A DNA stretch of 13,988 nt from Actinomycetota bacterium. GTDB lineage: Bacteria; Actinomycetota; Actinomycetes; S36-B12; UBA5976. Shown here one piece after another: positions 1-6,343 of this stretch. Both the position numbers and the translations under genes were made by a program. The DNA lies in assembly GCA_947491175.1 (NCBI GenBank), contig CANLIF010000020.1, positions 1 to 13,988 on the forward strand, given 5' to 3'. Each line of letters opens with the position of its first letter. Position 1 is the first letter of the stretch. Under the pieces are notes generated by a model. That model worked only from the letters and a program-made list of their open reading frames with translations, did no database searches and was not told the origin of the DNA.

Positions 1-48
1 AAAGGCAGTTCGCTTTGATTCAAGCTGTTCGCCCTCGGTTGTCTCCAC
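1..48 (-). CDS. N-terminus of a leftward gene cut by the window edge (possibly pmt)
   Basis: A GTG at 48-46 on the minus strand opens a frame that runs off the window after 16 codons, reading VETTEGEQLESKRTAF, a hydrophilic cytoplasmic-looking N-terminus. A stop codon lies four codons upstream in the same frame, so this GTG is the first possible in-frame start. It is preceded by TACTTT and a 6-bp gap, the same leaderless layout seen before metG, tatD and glmU. In M. tuberculosis the divergent neighbour of rsmI (Rv1003) is the protein O-mannosyltransferase pmt (Rv1002c). That identity is inferred from gene order alone; 16 residues show no domain. A rightward open frame over 3-143 has no start inside the window and could be the end of another gene instead. 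Confidence 0.4.
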   Translation of the reverse strand, partial: METTEGEQLESKRTAF

Positions 49-60
49 TGCTTAAAAGTA
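49..60 (-). promoter_or_regulatory. Leaderless-type -10 element for the leftward edge gene
   Basis: Read on the minus strand, TACTTT (60-55) is followed by six bases and then GTG at 48. This matches the TANNNT, 6-bp, start-codon layout found at several other genes in the window. No clear -35 box is visible. The call is inferred from that match. Confidence 0.4.
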
Positions 61-197
61 CAGGAGTTGTTCTAGTTTGGGGAACGATTCAGGCCTCTTC
101 CGATTTAGGAAATGATTCAGGCCTCTTCCGATTTAGGGAATGATTCGGACGTCGTCCGATTTAGGGAATGATTCGGACGTCGTCCAATTTAGGGAAT
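58..197. repeat. 28-bp tandem repeat array (four clear units plus one decayed)
   Basis: Four head-to-tail units of exactly 28 bp start at 86, 114, 142 and 170. A fifth, degenerate copy at 58-85 matches the unit at 142 at 16 of 28 positions. Units 1 and 2 share the core AGGCCTCTTCC and units 3 and 4 share GGACGTCGTCC, giving an AABB pattern. All four share the flanks GATTC and ATTTAGG. Within each pair there is one substitution. Unit 3 can form a 6-bp hairpin (TCGGAC 145-150 with GTCCGA 154-159); in unit 4 one pair is lost. Since 28 is not a multiple of three, the array cannot encode a repeated peptide in one frame. It fills the space between the divergent edge gene and rsmI. There are no unique spacers, so it is not a CRISPR array. 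Confidence 0.9.
73..78 (+). promoter_or_regulatory. Possible -10 box for rsmI, upstream of the repeat array
   Basis: TAGTTT fits TANNNT and would start transcription near 85, placing the 28-bp repeats in the 5' leader of rsmI. The hexamer at the leaderless distance from the rsmI ATG is AATGAT (195-200), which does not fit TANNNT. This is a weak motif-only call, and the box lies inside the decayed repeat unit. Confidence 0.22.
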
Positions 198-206
198 GAT
201 GGAGGA

Positions 207-1052
207 ATGTCAGGTCAGTTATTTCTTGCGGCAACTCCAATTGGAAACATTGGTGACGCTTCAGCACGGCTGCGTGAAATTCTGATATCTGCAAATGTGA
301 TTGCCGCTGAAGATTCCAGGCGAGCACATCGACTGCTTTCAGATTTAGGAATTACTACGCAGGCTCAAATTTGGTCGTTTTACGACGCAGTAGAAGAAGC
401 CAAGAGTCCAGAACTTATTAGCCGAGTACAAGCCGGCGAAACCGTTGTCATGATTTCCGATGCGGGGATGCCAAGTGTCAGTGATCCTGGATATCGGTTA
501 GTGCAGGAAGCCATCGCCCAGAACGTAAAAGTTTCGGTTATTCCTGGTCCATCTGCAGTACTGGCTGCGCTGGCAGTCAGTGGACTCCCGGTTGATCGTT
601 TTTCGTTTGAAGGATTCTTGCCAAGAAAATCAGGAGAGCGCCGAACTTTGTGCGAATCGTTGTTGCACGAACAGCGAACTATGGTTTTCTTTGAAGCTCC
701 ACATCGGCTAGTTGATTCACTGGTTGACTTGGAAGCGGTTTTTGGTTCAGGTCGACAAGGCGTGATTTGCCGCGAGTTAACAAAGACTTATGAAGAAGTT
801 GTGCGCGGCACTTTGGCTGAACTCGTTGCTTGGAGTAACCGTGAGATTCTGGGTGAAATAACACTTGTTATTTCAGGAGCTCAGCCATTGCCTTTAACTA
901 CCGCGCAAGACTGGGTTGATTTAGTTGCAACTCGGGTCGAAGTCGGTGAATCTCAGCGTGATGCTATTGCATCGGTGGCACGAGAGCTGGGTGTTCCAAA
1001 GCGAGATGTTTATGGCGCGGTGCTTGCTGAACAACGTGAGCGAAAAAGTTAA
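207..1052 (+). CDS. rsmI: 16S rRNA (cytidine(1402)-2'-O)-methyltransferase RsmI
   Basis: SAM-dependent methyltransferase that adds the 2'-O-methyl group to C1402 in the decoding centre of 16S rRNA, acting on the 30S subunit in the cytoplasm. The 281-residue product has the tetrapyrrole-methylase fold signatures of the family: TPIGN (10-14), AEDSRR (34-39), SDAGMPSVSDPG (84-95) and a PGPSA loop further on. Length is normal. I chose ATG at 207 because the protein then begins directly before the conserved LFLAATPIGN strand. The frame stays open back to an ATG at 168, but that would translate part of the repeat array. A GGAGGA sits immediately before the ATG, too close for a normal ribosome binding site, so leaderless or atypical initiation is likely. 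metG follows after 25 bp with its own promoter. Confidence 0.96.
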   Translation: MSGQLFLAATPIGNIGDASARLREILISANVIAAEDSRRAHRLLSDLGITTQAQIWSFYDAVEEAKSPELISRVQAGETVVMISDAGMPSVSDPGYRLVQEAIAQNVKVSVIPGPSAVLAALAVSGLPVDRFSFEGFLPRKSGERRTLCESLLHEQRTMVFFEAPHRLVDSLVDLEAVFGSGRQGVICRELTKTYEEVVRGTLAELVAWSNREILGEITLVISGAQPLPLTTAQDWVDLVATRVEVGESQRDAIASVARELGVPKRDVYGAVLAEQRERKS

Positions 1053-1065
1053 TCCAGTTTCGCTC

Positions 1066-1077
1066 TAGACTTATCGC
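1066..1077 (+). promoter_or_regulatory. Leaderless promoter -10 of metG
   Basis: TAGACT at 1066-1071 is followed by six bases and the metG ATG at 1078. No Shine-Dalgarno sequence precedes the ATG. Transcription would begin at or next to the start codon. The same hexamer precedes the MarR gene. Confidence 0.6.
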
Positions 1078-2685
1078 ATGATCAGCACCAAAGCGTTCTA
1101 CCTAACTACACCCATTTACTACGTAAATGATGCGCCTCATATCGGACATGCATACACAACTGTTGCTGGTGACGTAATGACTCGCTGGCACCGAATGGCT
1201 GGCGAAGATGTCTGGTTCTTAACTGGAACTGACGAACATGGTCAAAAAGTTTTGCGCACCGCAGAATCTAATGGCGCACAACCCCAAGAATGGGCAGACA
1301 AACTTGTAGCCGAAGCTTGGTTACCAGTCCTTGATGTAATTAATGCAGCAAATGATGATTTCATTCGAACTACGCAAGAACGCCACACTAAGCGAGTACA
1401 GAGGTTTTTATCTCAACTTAAAGATGCGGGTCACATATACGAAGGTTCTTACGAAGGTCCATATTGTGTAGGTTGTGAGGAATTTAAACTTCCTGGCGAT
1501 TTAATTGATGGTGAAGTCAGTGCTGATGGATCTGGGAATGAAAAGCTTTGCCCAATTCATTCCAAGCCAGTTGAACAAGTCAGTGAAACTAATTATTTTT
1601 TCAAACTCTCGGCTTACACCGAAGCCTTGATCAATCACTATGAAGCTAATCCCCAAGCAATTCGCCCAGAGTCGGCATACAACGAAGTGATGTCGTTCTT
1701 GCGTTCGGGACTTCAGGATTTATCAATTTCCCGTTCCACATTCGACTGGGGCATTGAAGTCCCTTGGGATTCAGCACAGGTTGTTTACGTTTGGTTTGAT
1801 GCACTACTTAACTACGCAACCGCAGTTGGTCTTGGTGATGAACCCGGCAGCGACGGAGCCAAGAAGTTTGCGCAAACTTGGCCGGCAGATGTGCACTTAG
1901 TTGGGAAAGATATCTTGCGCTTCCATGCCGTGATCTGGCCCGCAATGTTGATGGCTGCAGATCTGCCGCTACCTAAGTGTGTATTTGCGCATGGCTGGTT
2001 GTTAGTTGGTGGCGAAAAGATGAGTAAGAGCAAGCTCACTGGAATTTCACCACAAAGCATCGTCGACTTGATTGGCTCGGATGCATTTCGGTACTACTTC
2101 ATGCGGGCGATTATTTTTGGGCAAGATGGATCATTTTCTTGGGAAGATTTAGTTGCGCGTTATACCTCCGAGCTAGCTAATGGTCTCGGTAACTTGGCAA
2201 GTCGGGTGCAAGCGATGGTTGTGAAAAACTTCGATGGCTCACTTCCGGCGCCCGGCGAACTCACTGCGGCCGAAAAAGTTTTGACTGAGTTATTAGTAAA
2301 AACCTCTGCCCGAGCAGATGTTTCGATTCGAGCATTTGATTTCCAGACCGGCATCGTTGCAGTCAAAGAATTCATTGACGCAGTAAATCTGTATGTCACT
2401 GAGCAAGAACCCTGGACTTTGGCAAAGAAAGAAGATTCTGAAAGTCGACTGCGTCTAGCAACAATTCTTTATACAGTTTGCGAAACATTGCGAGCTATTT
2501 CGGTTTTGTATTCACCGATCATGCCAAAGAGTATGGCCGCGCTATGGAGTGACATTGGTGCGGCCGAGTCAGGTGTTGGACAATCATTTGCTGATGTAGC
2601 AACTTGGGGGCAATTGAAACCAGGTGTAAAGATTACGAAGAGTGAATCTATGTTCCCAAGAATTGAAGAGCCAGAAACTATTTAA
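1078..2685 (+). CDS. metG: Methionyl-tRNA synthetase
   Basis: Class I aminoacyl-tRNA synthetase charging initiator and elongator tRNA-Met with methionine in the cytoplasm. The 535-residue product has the HIGH motif (21-24), the catalytic-domain segment FLTGTDEHGQKV (48-58), a zinc knuckle with Cys130, Cys133, Cys158 and His161, and the KMSKS loop (314-318), followed by the helical anticodon-binding domain. It lacks the extra C-terminal EMAP-type tRNA-binding domain of longer MetRS proteins, as is usual in Actinobacteria. The knuckle ends in CPIH instead of a fourth cysteine. The start is set by the leaderless -10 immediately upstream and by YLTTPIYYVND at the right distance from the N-terminus. 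Its stop lies 10 bp from the stop of the convergent acyltransferase gene. Confidence 0.97.
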   Translation: MISTKAFYLTTPIYYVNDAPHIGHAYTTVAGDVMTRWHRMAGEDVWFLTGTDEHGQKVLRTAESNGAQPQEWADKLVAEAWLPVLDVINAANDDFIRTTQERHTKRVQRFLSQLKDAGHIYEGSYEGPYCVGCEEFKLPGDLIDGEVSADGSGNEKLCPIHSKPVEQVSETNYFFKLSAYTEALINHYEANPQAIRPESAYNEVMSFLRSGLQDLSISRSTFDWGIEVPWDSAQVVYVWFDALLNYATAVGLGDEPGSDGAKKFAQTWPADVHLVGKDILRFHAVIWPAMLMAADLPLPKCVFAHGWLLVGGEKMSKSKLTGISPQSIVDLIGSDAFRYYFMRAIIFGQDGSFSWEDLVARYTSELANGLGNLASRVQAMVVKNFDGSLPAPGELTAAEKVLTELLVKTSARADVSIRAFDFQTGIVAVKEFIDAVNLYVTEQEPWTLAKKEDSESRLRLATILYTVCETLRAISVLYSPIMPKSMAALWSDIGAAESGVGQSFADVATWGQLKPGVKITKSESMFPRIEEPETI

Positions 2686-2686
2686 G

Positions 2687-2711
2687 GCTCGCAGGTCAAG
2701 GCCCCGCGAGC
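2687..2711. terminator. Possible bidirectional terminator hairpin at the metG/acyltransferase junction
   Basis: GCTCGC (2687-2692) and GCGAGC (2706-2711) form a 6-bp GC-rich stem around a 13-nt loop, lying over the convergent 3' ends. There is no T-tract on either side, so intrinsic termination is uncertain. Position is the main support. Confidence 0.3.
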
Positions 2712-4525
2712 GTGTCATTGATTAAGTTTGCAAAAACCTCTGCACCAGTTTTAGTCAGGTGTACACCATCGGGTGCAAAATAATTCTTATGCCCCTTTGA
2801 TGCTTTGTTCCAATTGGCTAACCGAACATTTGGATACTGAGTAACTAGCGAAGAAATCATTTCGTTTGTTGGGTTCATCCAAGTGCGTGGTACCCGAACG
2901 TTCACAACAACAACACGATTGCGATCACTGAGCGCTTCTAGGATTGGCTTTAGGTCGGCTTCTTGAACGATTCCATTTGTGCCCATGTGGATCACTACAG
3001 CGGCACCGAGGCGTTGCTCATTACGTCTAGCTCGAATGCGATCCGCAATTACTTTTGGTTGGCGACTCACCGCGGCATCAATTGAAACTTTTCCAATTAC
3101 GCTTCGAAGGCTATCTCGAGCACTTAGGACAACCGAATCACCAAAGACAACTGGCGCTAACTTGCTTTCAATTTCGTTACGAACTTCAGCAGCCTGCTGA
3201 CCAGTAATAAGTGGGTCAGGTTCGAGCGTTTCTGTCGGCTTTACTCGGGCAACTGGATCATCATCAATCGCGGTGATGCCTCCAATTCCAGTAAAGTTTC
3301 CAGCATCTGGAGTTGGAACTCGATACATCCCAACCAGACTGCCGGACAATACTAAGAATGCAACGGCAGATGTCACTAACGTCTTGACTTGCGGTCGAGG
3401 AACTCCAGCCGCCCGCCAGATAGCCAACCGAGTACCGATTGCACCATTTCGGATTGGCATCTCGACAAAGCGGTACGACAAACTGGCAACAAATAGAACA
3501 ATGGCAATCTTGACTGCAACTGCGAATGGTTCAGGCCATTGGATATCAATGCCAGAACGCATTAATACAAAAATTGGCCAGTGCCACAAGTAGATCCCAT
3601 ATGAACGGTCTCCAAACCACTTAAGTACGGGATTACCAAGTACAGATCCAAACTTTAAACCTGGATGCGCGGCAATAATTACCAAGGTTGCAGTCAAAAT
3701 TGATAGCACAAAAAAGCCGCCACGGTACAAAAATTCATTTAGTTCGTTGACGAACAAAAAGAAGTATGCCAAGCCAGCAATACTGAACAAACCCAAGGCG
3801 TTCATCACAGTGGCGCGATCTGGAGTTACCCGCTCATTGAGTTTCTCATAACGCCAGAGTGCAGCTGCAGCGCAACCAACTAGTAATCCCATGGCATGCG
3901 TGTCCGTTCCAAAATAGACACGACTTGGGTCATTCGGAATTGGAAAACCATTTGATATCGAAAGGTAAATCATCCAAGAAGTTGAAGCAATTGCCAGCAC
4001 TGCGGATGCGACAAAGATCTTTACTCGAGGAGAGATGTTTCCGATCTTTATTTTGTATAACCCTATTAACATGATGGGCCATATCACGTAGAACTGCTCT
4101 TCTATTGATAGTGACCACAGATGTTGTAGCAATGGCGGACGAGAAATGTTTACAAAATAAGACTGCTCAAAAAATAAGTAAGACCAATTAAGTACAAAGG
4201 TAATTGCCCATGGAAGGTCTCGCCGAACGTGGTAAGCGGCATCGAGAACAAATAGGCCAGATACCAAAACACTAAAAAATAGAACTAAGAAAAGGGCCGG
4301 CATCAATCGGCGAATTCGGCGAAGGTAGAAACGTGCCCGATCAACGTTATTTGTCCGGGCTAGCTCCTCGATCAAGAGTGAAGTTATTAGAAAGCCAGAC
4401 AAAACGAAGAAAACATCCACGCCGAGGAATCCACCAACAAGCAATGAAGCCTCGGCGTGATAAATGATCACAGCCAGAATCGCGATGCCACGCAGACCAT
4501 CAAGCCCTGGAAGTCGACGATTCAC
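2696..4525 (-). CDS. AT3-SGNH acyltransferase, OatA/OafA type
   Basis: Membrane O-acyltransferase expected to move acetyl groups across the membrane and onto a sugar of the cell envelope (peptidoglycan, polysaccharide or glycolipid; the acceptor cannot be read from sequence). The 609-residue product starts with the acyltransferase-3 signature GLDGLRG (7-13), His23 in the first membrane helix, GVDVFFVLSGFLI (35-47) and RRIRRLMPA (69-77), followed by further hydrophobic helices to about residue 400. A periplasmic C-terminal SGNH domain carries GDS (462-464), GTN (515-517) and DGVH (586-589), giving a likely triad Ser464, Asp586, His589. The GTG start (4525-4523) has AAGGG seven bases upstream. 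The gene runs against its neighbours between metG and tatD, a position with no acyltransferase in the mycobacterial block, so it is probably an insertion. Its base usage does not look obviously foreign. Confidence 0.9.
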   Translation of the reverse strand: MNRRLPGLDGLRGIAILAVIIYHAEASLLVGGFLGVDVFFVLSGFLITSLLIEELARTNNVDRARFYLRRIRRLMPALFLVLFFSVLVSGLFVLDAAYHVRRDLPWAITFVLNWSYLFFEQSYFVNISRPPLLQHLWSLSIEEQFYVIWPIMLIGLYKIKIGNISPRVKIFVASAVLAIASTSWMIYLSISNGFPIPNDPSRVYFGTDTHAMGLLVGCAAAALWRYEKLNERVTPDRATVMNALGLFSIAGLAYFFLFVNELNEFLYRGGFFVLSILTATLVIIAAHPGLKFGSVLGNPVLKWFGDRSYGIYLWHWPIFVLMRSGIDIQWPEPFAVAVKIAIVLFVASLSYRFVEMPIRNGAIGTRLAIWRAAGVPRPQVKTLVTSAVAFLVLSGSLVGMYRVPTPDAGNFTGIGGITAIDDDPVARVKPTETLEPDPLITGQQAAEVRNEIESKLAPVVFGDSVVLSARDSLRSVIGKVSIDAAVSRQPKVIADRIRARRNEQRLGAAVVIHMGTNGIVQEADLKPILEALSDRNRVVVVNVRVPRTWMNPTNEMISSLVTQYPNVRLANWNKASKGHKNYFAPDGVHLTKTGAEVFANLINDTLAGP

Positions 4526-4598
4526 TTATTTGCCCTTGCAATCAAATCGGACAACCCACTACCTGCCCTGTTGCAAGCCTAGATTACCAACTCATCGC

Positions 4599-4610
4599 TA
4601 ACGTATAGGA
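4599..4610 (+). promoter_or_regulatory. Leaderless promoter -10 of tatD
   Basis: TAACGT (4599-4604) is followed by six bases, then the tatD GTG at 4611. The spacing equals that at metG and glmU. AGGA lies directly against the GTG, too close to act as a normal ribosome binding site. The 85-bp gap to the divergent acyltransferase must hold promoters for both genes. Confidence 0.5.
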
Positions 4611-5432
4611 GTGAGTGCATTGAAGTTGGCGTTGCCATTGGCCAGTCCGGTGGTGGATACGCACTGCCATATGGATGTCAGCTTTGATGATGATTATGTT
4701 TTGCCCGACGTTGACGAAGCAATGGCAGTTGCCAAATTAGTAAATGTTACAAAAGTGATTCAAGTCGGATGTGATGTTGCTAGTTCAAGGTGGGCTGCGA
4801 AGACTGCCCTAGAGCATCCCGATGTTTGGGCAACTGTGGCATTGCACCCAAATGCGGCCGCGCACGATCCCGATTTAGAAAATTCGCTACTGGCAATTGC
4901 GGAATTAGCGAAGTTGCCGCAAGTTCGAGGAATTGGTGAAACTGGCCTGGATTACTACCGAACCGAAGAATCTCAATCTGCAGCGCAGCACATCTCATTT
5001 CGCGCGCATATCGACATTGCGCGCCAAGTTGGAAAGCCAGTAGTAATTCACGATCGAGATGCACATAAAGATGTAATTGAAACTTTAGAGACTTATGGGG
5101 CGCCCGACACAGTGGTATTTCACTGCTTCTCAGGCGATGCCGAAATGGCAAAGGTGTGCGCTCAGGCAGGCTGGTACATGTCAATACCTGGGGTCGTGAC
5201 CTTTAAGAATGCCCAGCAACTCCGTAATGCCGTACTTGAGATTCCAGACCATTTGCTTTTAGTCGAAACTGACTCACCATTCTTAACGCCGGCACCCAAC
5301 CGAGGTCTTGCTAACGTGTCAACGAACCTGCCTTGGACAGTTCGAGCAATATGTGAGGTTCGAGGGCAATCTGAGCAAGAAATCTGTGAACATCTTTTTT
5401 CAAACGCTGCAAGGGTTTTTGGACCCTTTTGA
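4611..5432 (+). CDS. tatD: TatD-family metal-dependent hydrolase / deoxyribonuclease
   Basis: Amidohydrolase-fold nuclease; family members are Mg-dependent 3'-5' exonucleases or D-aminoacyl-tRNA deacylase-like enzymes in the cytoplasm. The 273-residue product has the expected metal ligands: DTHCH (His18 and His20), Glu110 in GIGETGLD, His147 in VIHDRDAH, His171 in FHCFSG and Asp221 in VETDSPFLTP. Length is typical. The GTG start fits the leaderless -10 upstream and places DTHCH near residue 16; a few residues of uncertainty remain. The order metG, tatD, rpfB-like, ksgA, ispE matches many Actinobacteria. A TTGACA box overlaps its stop codon and probably drives the next gene. Confidence 0.95.
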   Translation: MSALKLALPLASPVVDTHCHMDVSFDDDYVLPDVDEAMAVAKLVNVTKVIQVGCDVASSRWAAKTALEHPDVWATVALHPNAAAHDPDLENSLLAIAELAKLPQVRGIGETGLDYYRTEESQSAAQHISFRAHIDIARQVGKPVVIHDRDAHKDVIETLETYGAPDTVVFHCFSGDAEMAKVCAQAGWYMSIPGVVTFKNAQQLRNAVLEIPDHLLLVETDSPFLTPAPNRGLANVSTNLPWTVRAICEVRGQSEQEICEHLFSNAARVFGPF

Positions 5433-5456
5433 CAAATCTGAACTTGCCTTTATGGG
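5429..5456 (+). promoter_or_regulatory. Possible promoter for the rpfB-slot gene and rsmA
   Basis: A perfect TTGACA (5429-5434) overlaps the tatD stop codon. A TATGGG (5451-5456) lies 16 bp further on. The -10 is poor (TAT only), so this rests mainly on the -35 match. Initiation near 5463 would give a leader of about 65 nt containing the hairpin at 5480-5506. Confidence 0.33.
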
Positions 5457-5472
5457 GGAGGTTCGAGATACC

Positions 5473-5532
5473 GTGGAGTTTGCCGTTCAATGTATTGAAC
5501 TCGCAAGCCGAATCAAAGCGGGGAAGTTATGA
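5473..5532 (+). other. Candidate upstream micro-ORF overlapping the next start (ATGA)
   Basis: GTG at 5473 opens VEFAVQCIELASRIKAGKL, whose TGA (5530-5532) overlaps the ATG of the G5/lysozyme-like gene at 5529. A purine-rich GGGGGAGG (5454-5461) lies about 11 bases before the GTG. An in-frame ATG at 5452 is an alternative start giving 26 residues. No homology is recognised. It may be chance, but the overlap and position suggest translational coupling. Confidence 0.25.
5480..5506. promoter_or_regulatory. Dyad / hairpin in the leader of the rpfB-slot gene
   Basis: GTTCAATGTATTGAAC (5485-5500) is a perfect inverted repeat of 7-bp arms around GT. It is extended by a second pairing of TTGC (5480-5483) with GCAA (5503-5506) across a small internal loop. 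It ends 22 bp before the ATG of the downstream gene and lies inside the micro-ORF. It could be an RNA switch element or a protein operator; the sequence cannot tell which. Confidence 0.45.
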
Positions 5533-6332
5533 CACAACGTGGTCGCCATCGTGCGCCTGGACGTCATGCGCGCCCAAAAACTCATAATGTACCGCTGCGA
5601 TCTGCGATTGTGGCGGGAGCTGCAGTCTTACTAACCGGTGGAATTACGGCGGCTAACAGCACCGAACAAACCCCGCCATATATTGATGCCGTTGCCCTTG
5701 CGAGCGATTCGTCAGAGACCTTCAATCTCGAGAATCTCAAACTAAGCAATTTAGTTGTCACGGAAAAGGTCAAACTTGATTACGTTACTTTGGCGACCGA
5801 AGACGCGGGCATTGCCGTAGGCAGAGACATTGTTGAGCAACCTGGCAAAACCGGCTCAGCTGACATTACTTATCAAGTGAAAATAGTTGGAGGAATTGAA
5901 ATATCCCGCATTGAGATCAGTCGAGTGATAACTAAAGAGCCAGTCAAAGAAGTTGTAGTTCGTGGTACCGGCGATCCAACTGACCTCTCAAATGCCCTAA
6001 CAACTGCTGAAGGTAAGACAGGCACAAAATCTGGCAACAAAGAATACGCAAAGCTTTGGATCAATCAAGAGTATGGCTGGGGAGATAAGCAATTCTCTTG
6101 CCTGGAAACTTTATGGTTCCGAGAGAGTAATTGGAATCATAAAGCGACCAACCCAACATCTGGTGCTTACGGAATTCCACAAAGTCTGCCTGGTAATAAA
6201 ATGGCAGCAAATGGCGATGACTGGAAAACCAATCCAGCAACCCAGATCAAATGGGGTGCGAACTACATCTTGGATCGCTATGACTCTCCATGTGGTGCAC
6301 TTGATTTCTTTTACGCTCGCAACTGGTACTAA
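5529..6332 (+). CDS. Secreted G5-domain protein with lysozyme/transglycosylase-like domain (rpfB-slot gene)
   Basis: Likely cell-wall hydrolase that cuts glycan strands outside the membrane. The 267-residue product has a basic N-terminus (RGRHRAPGRHARPK), one hydrophobic segment (about 22-42) acting as signal or anchor, a G5 domain (about 76-147, ending VVVRGT) and a C-terminal lysozyme-like domain (about 172-267). That domain has the actinobacterial signature CLETLWFRESNWN, SGAYGIPQSLPGNKM, TNPATQIKWG and a terminal NWY; Glu199 in RESNW is the likely catalytic acid. It stands where RpfB (DUF348-G5-Rpf) sits in mycobacteria, but the last domain is of the transglycosylase type and no DUF348 repeats are seen. 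GGGGAAG lies just before the ATG. rsmA follows after 11 bp, so the two are probably cotranscribed. The substrate is inferred from the family. Confidence 0.88.
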   Translation: MTQRGRHRAPGRHARPKTHNVPLRSAIVAGAAVLLTGGITAANSTEQTPPYIDAVALASDSSETFNLENLKLSNLVVTEKVKLDYVTLATEDAGIAVGRDIVEQPGKTGSADITYQVKIVGGIEISRIEISRVITKEPVKEVVVRGTGDPTDLSNALTTAEGKTGTKSGNKEYAKLWINQEYGWGDKQFSCLETLWFRESNWNHKATNPTSGAYGIPQSLPGNKMAANGDDWKTNPATQIKWGANYILDRYDSPCGALDFFYARNWY

Positions 6333-6343
6333 AAATTTCCTAG

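Noticed and set aside
86..197. Tandem repeats as a CRISPR array
   Set aside because: Units touch each other with no unique spacers, and no cas genes are present.
168..206. Longer rsmI with 13 extra N-terminal residues starting at ATG 168
   Set aside because: The extension translates the last 28-bp repeat unit, and the family motif TPIGN is normally close to the N-terminus. ATG 207 gives the expected length.
2696..4525. Acyltransferase insertion as a mobile element or phage cargo
   Set aside because: No transposase, integrase, terminal repeats or target-site duplication is visible at its borders.
4536..4576. Two TTGCAA hexamers between the acyltransferase gene and tatD as an operator
   Set aside because: A 6-bp palindrome occurring twice 35 bp apart is easily chance, and flanking bases do not match.
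4780..5184. 134-codon minus-strand open frame inside tatD
   Set aside because: It lies wholly inside a well-supported gene, has no recognised motif and has no room for its own promoter outside tatD. It is a shadow frame.
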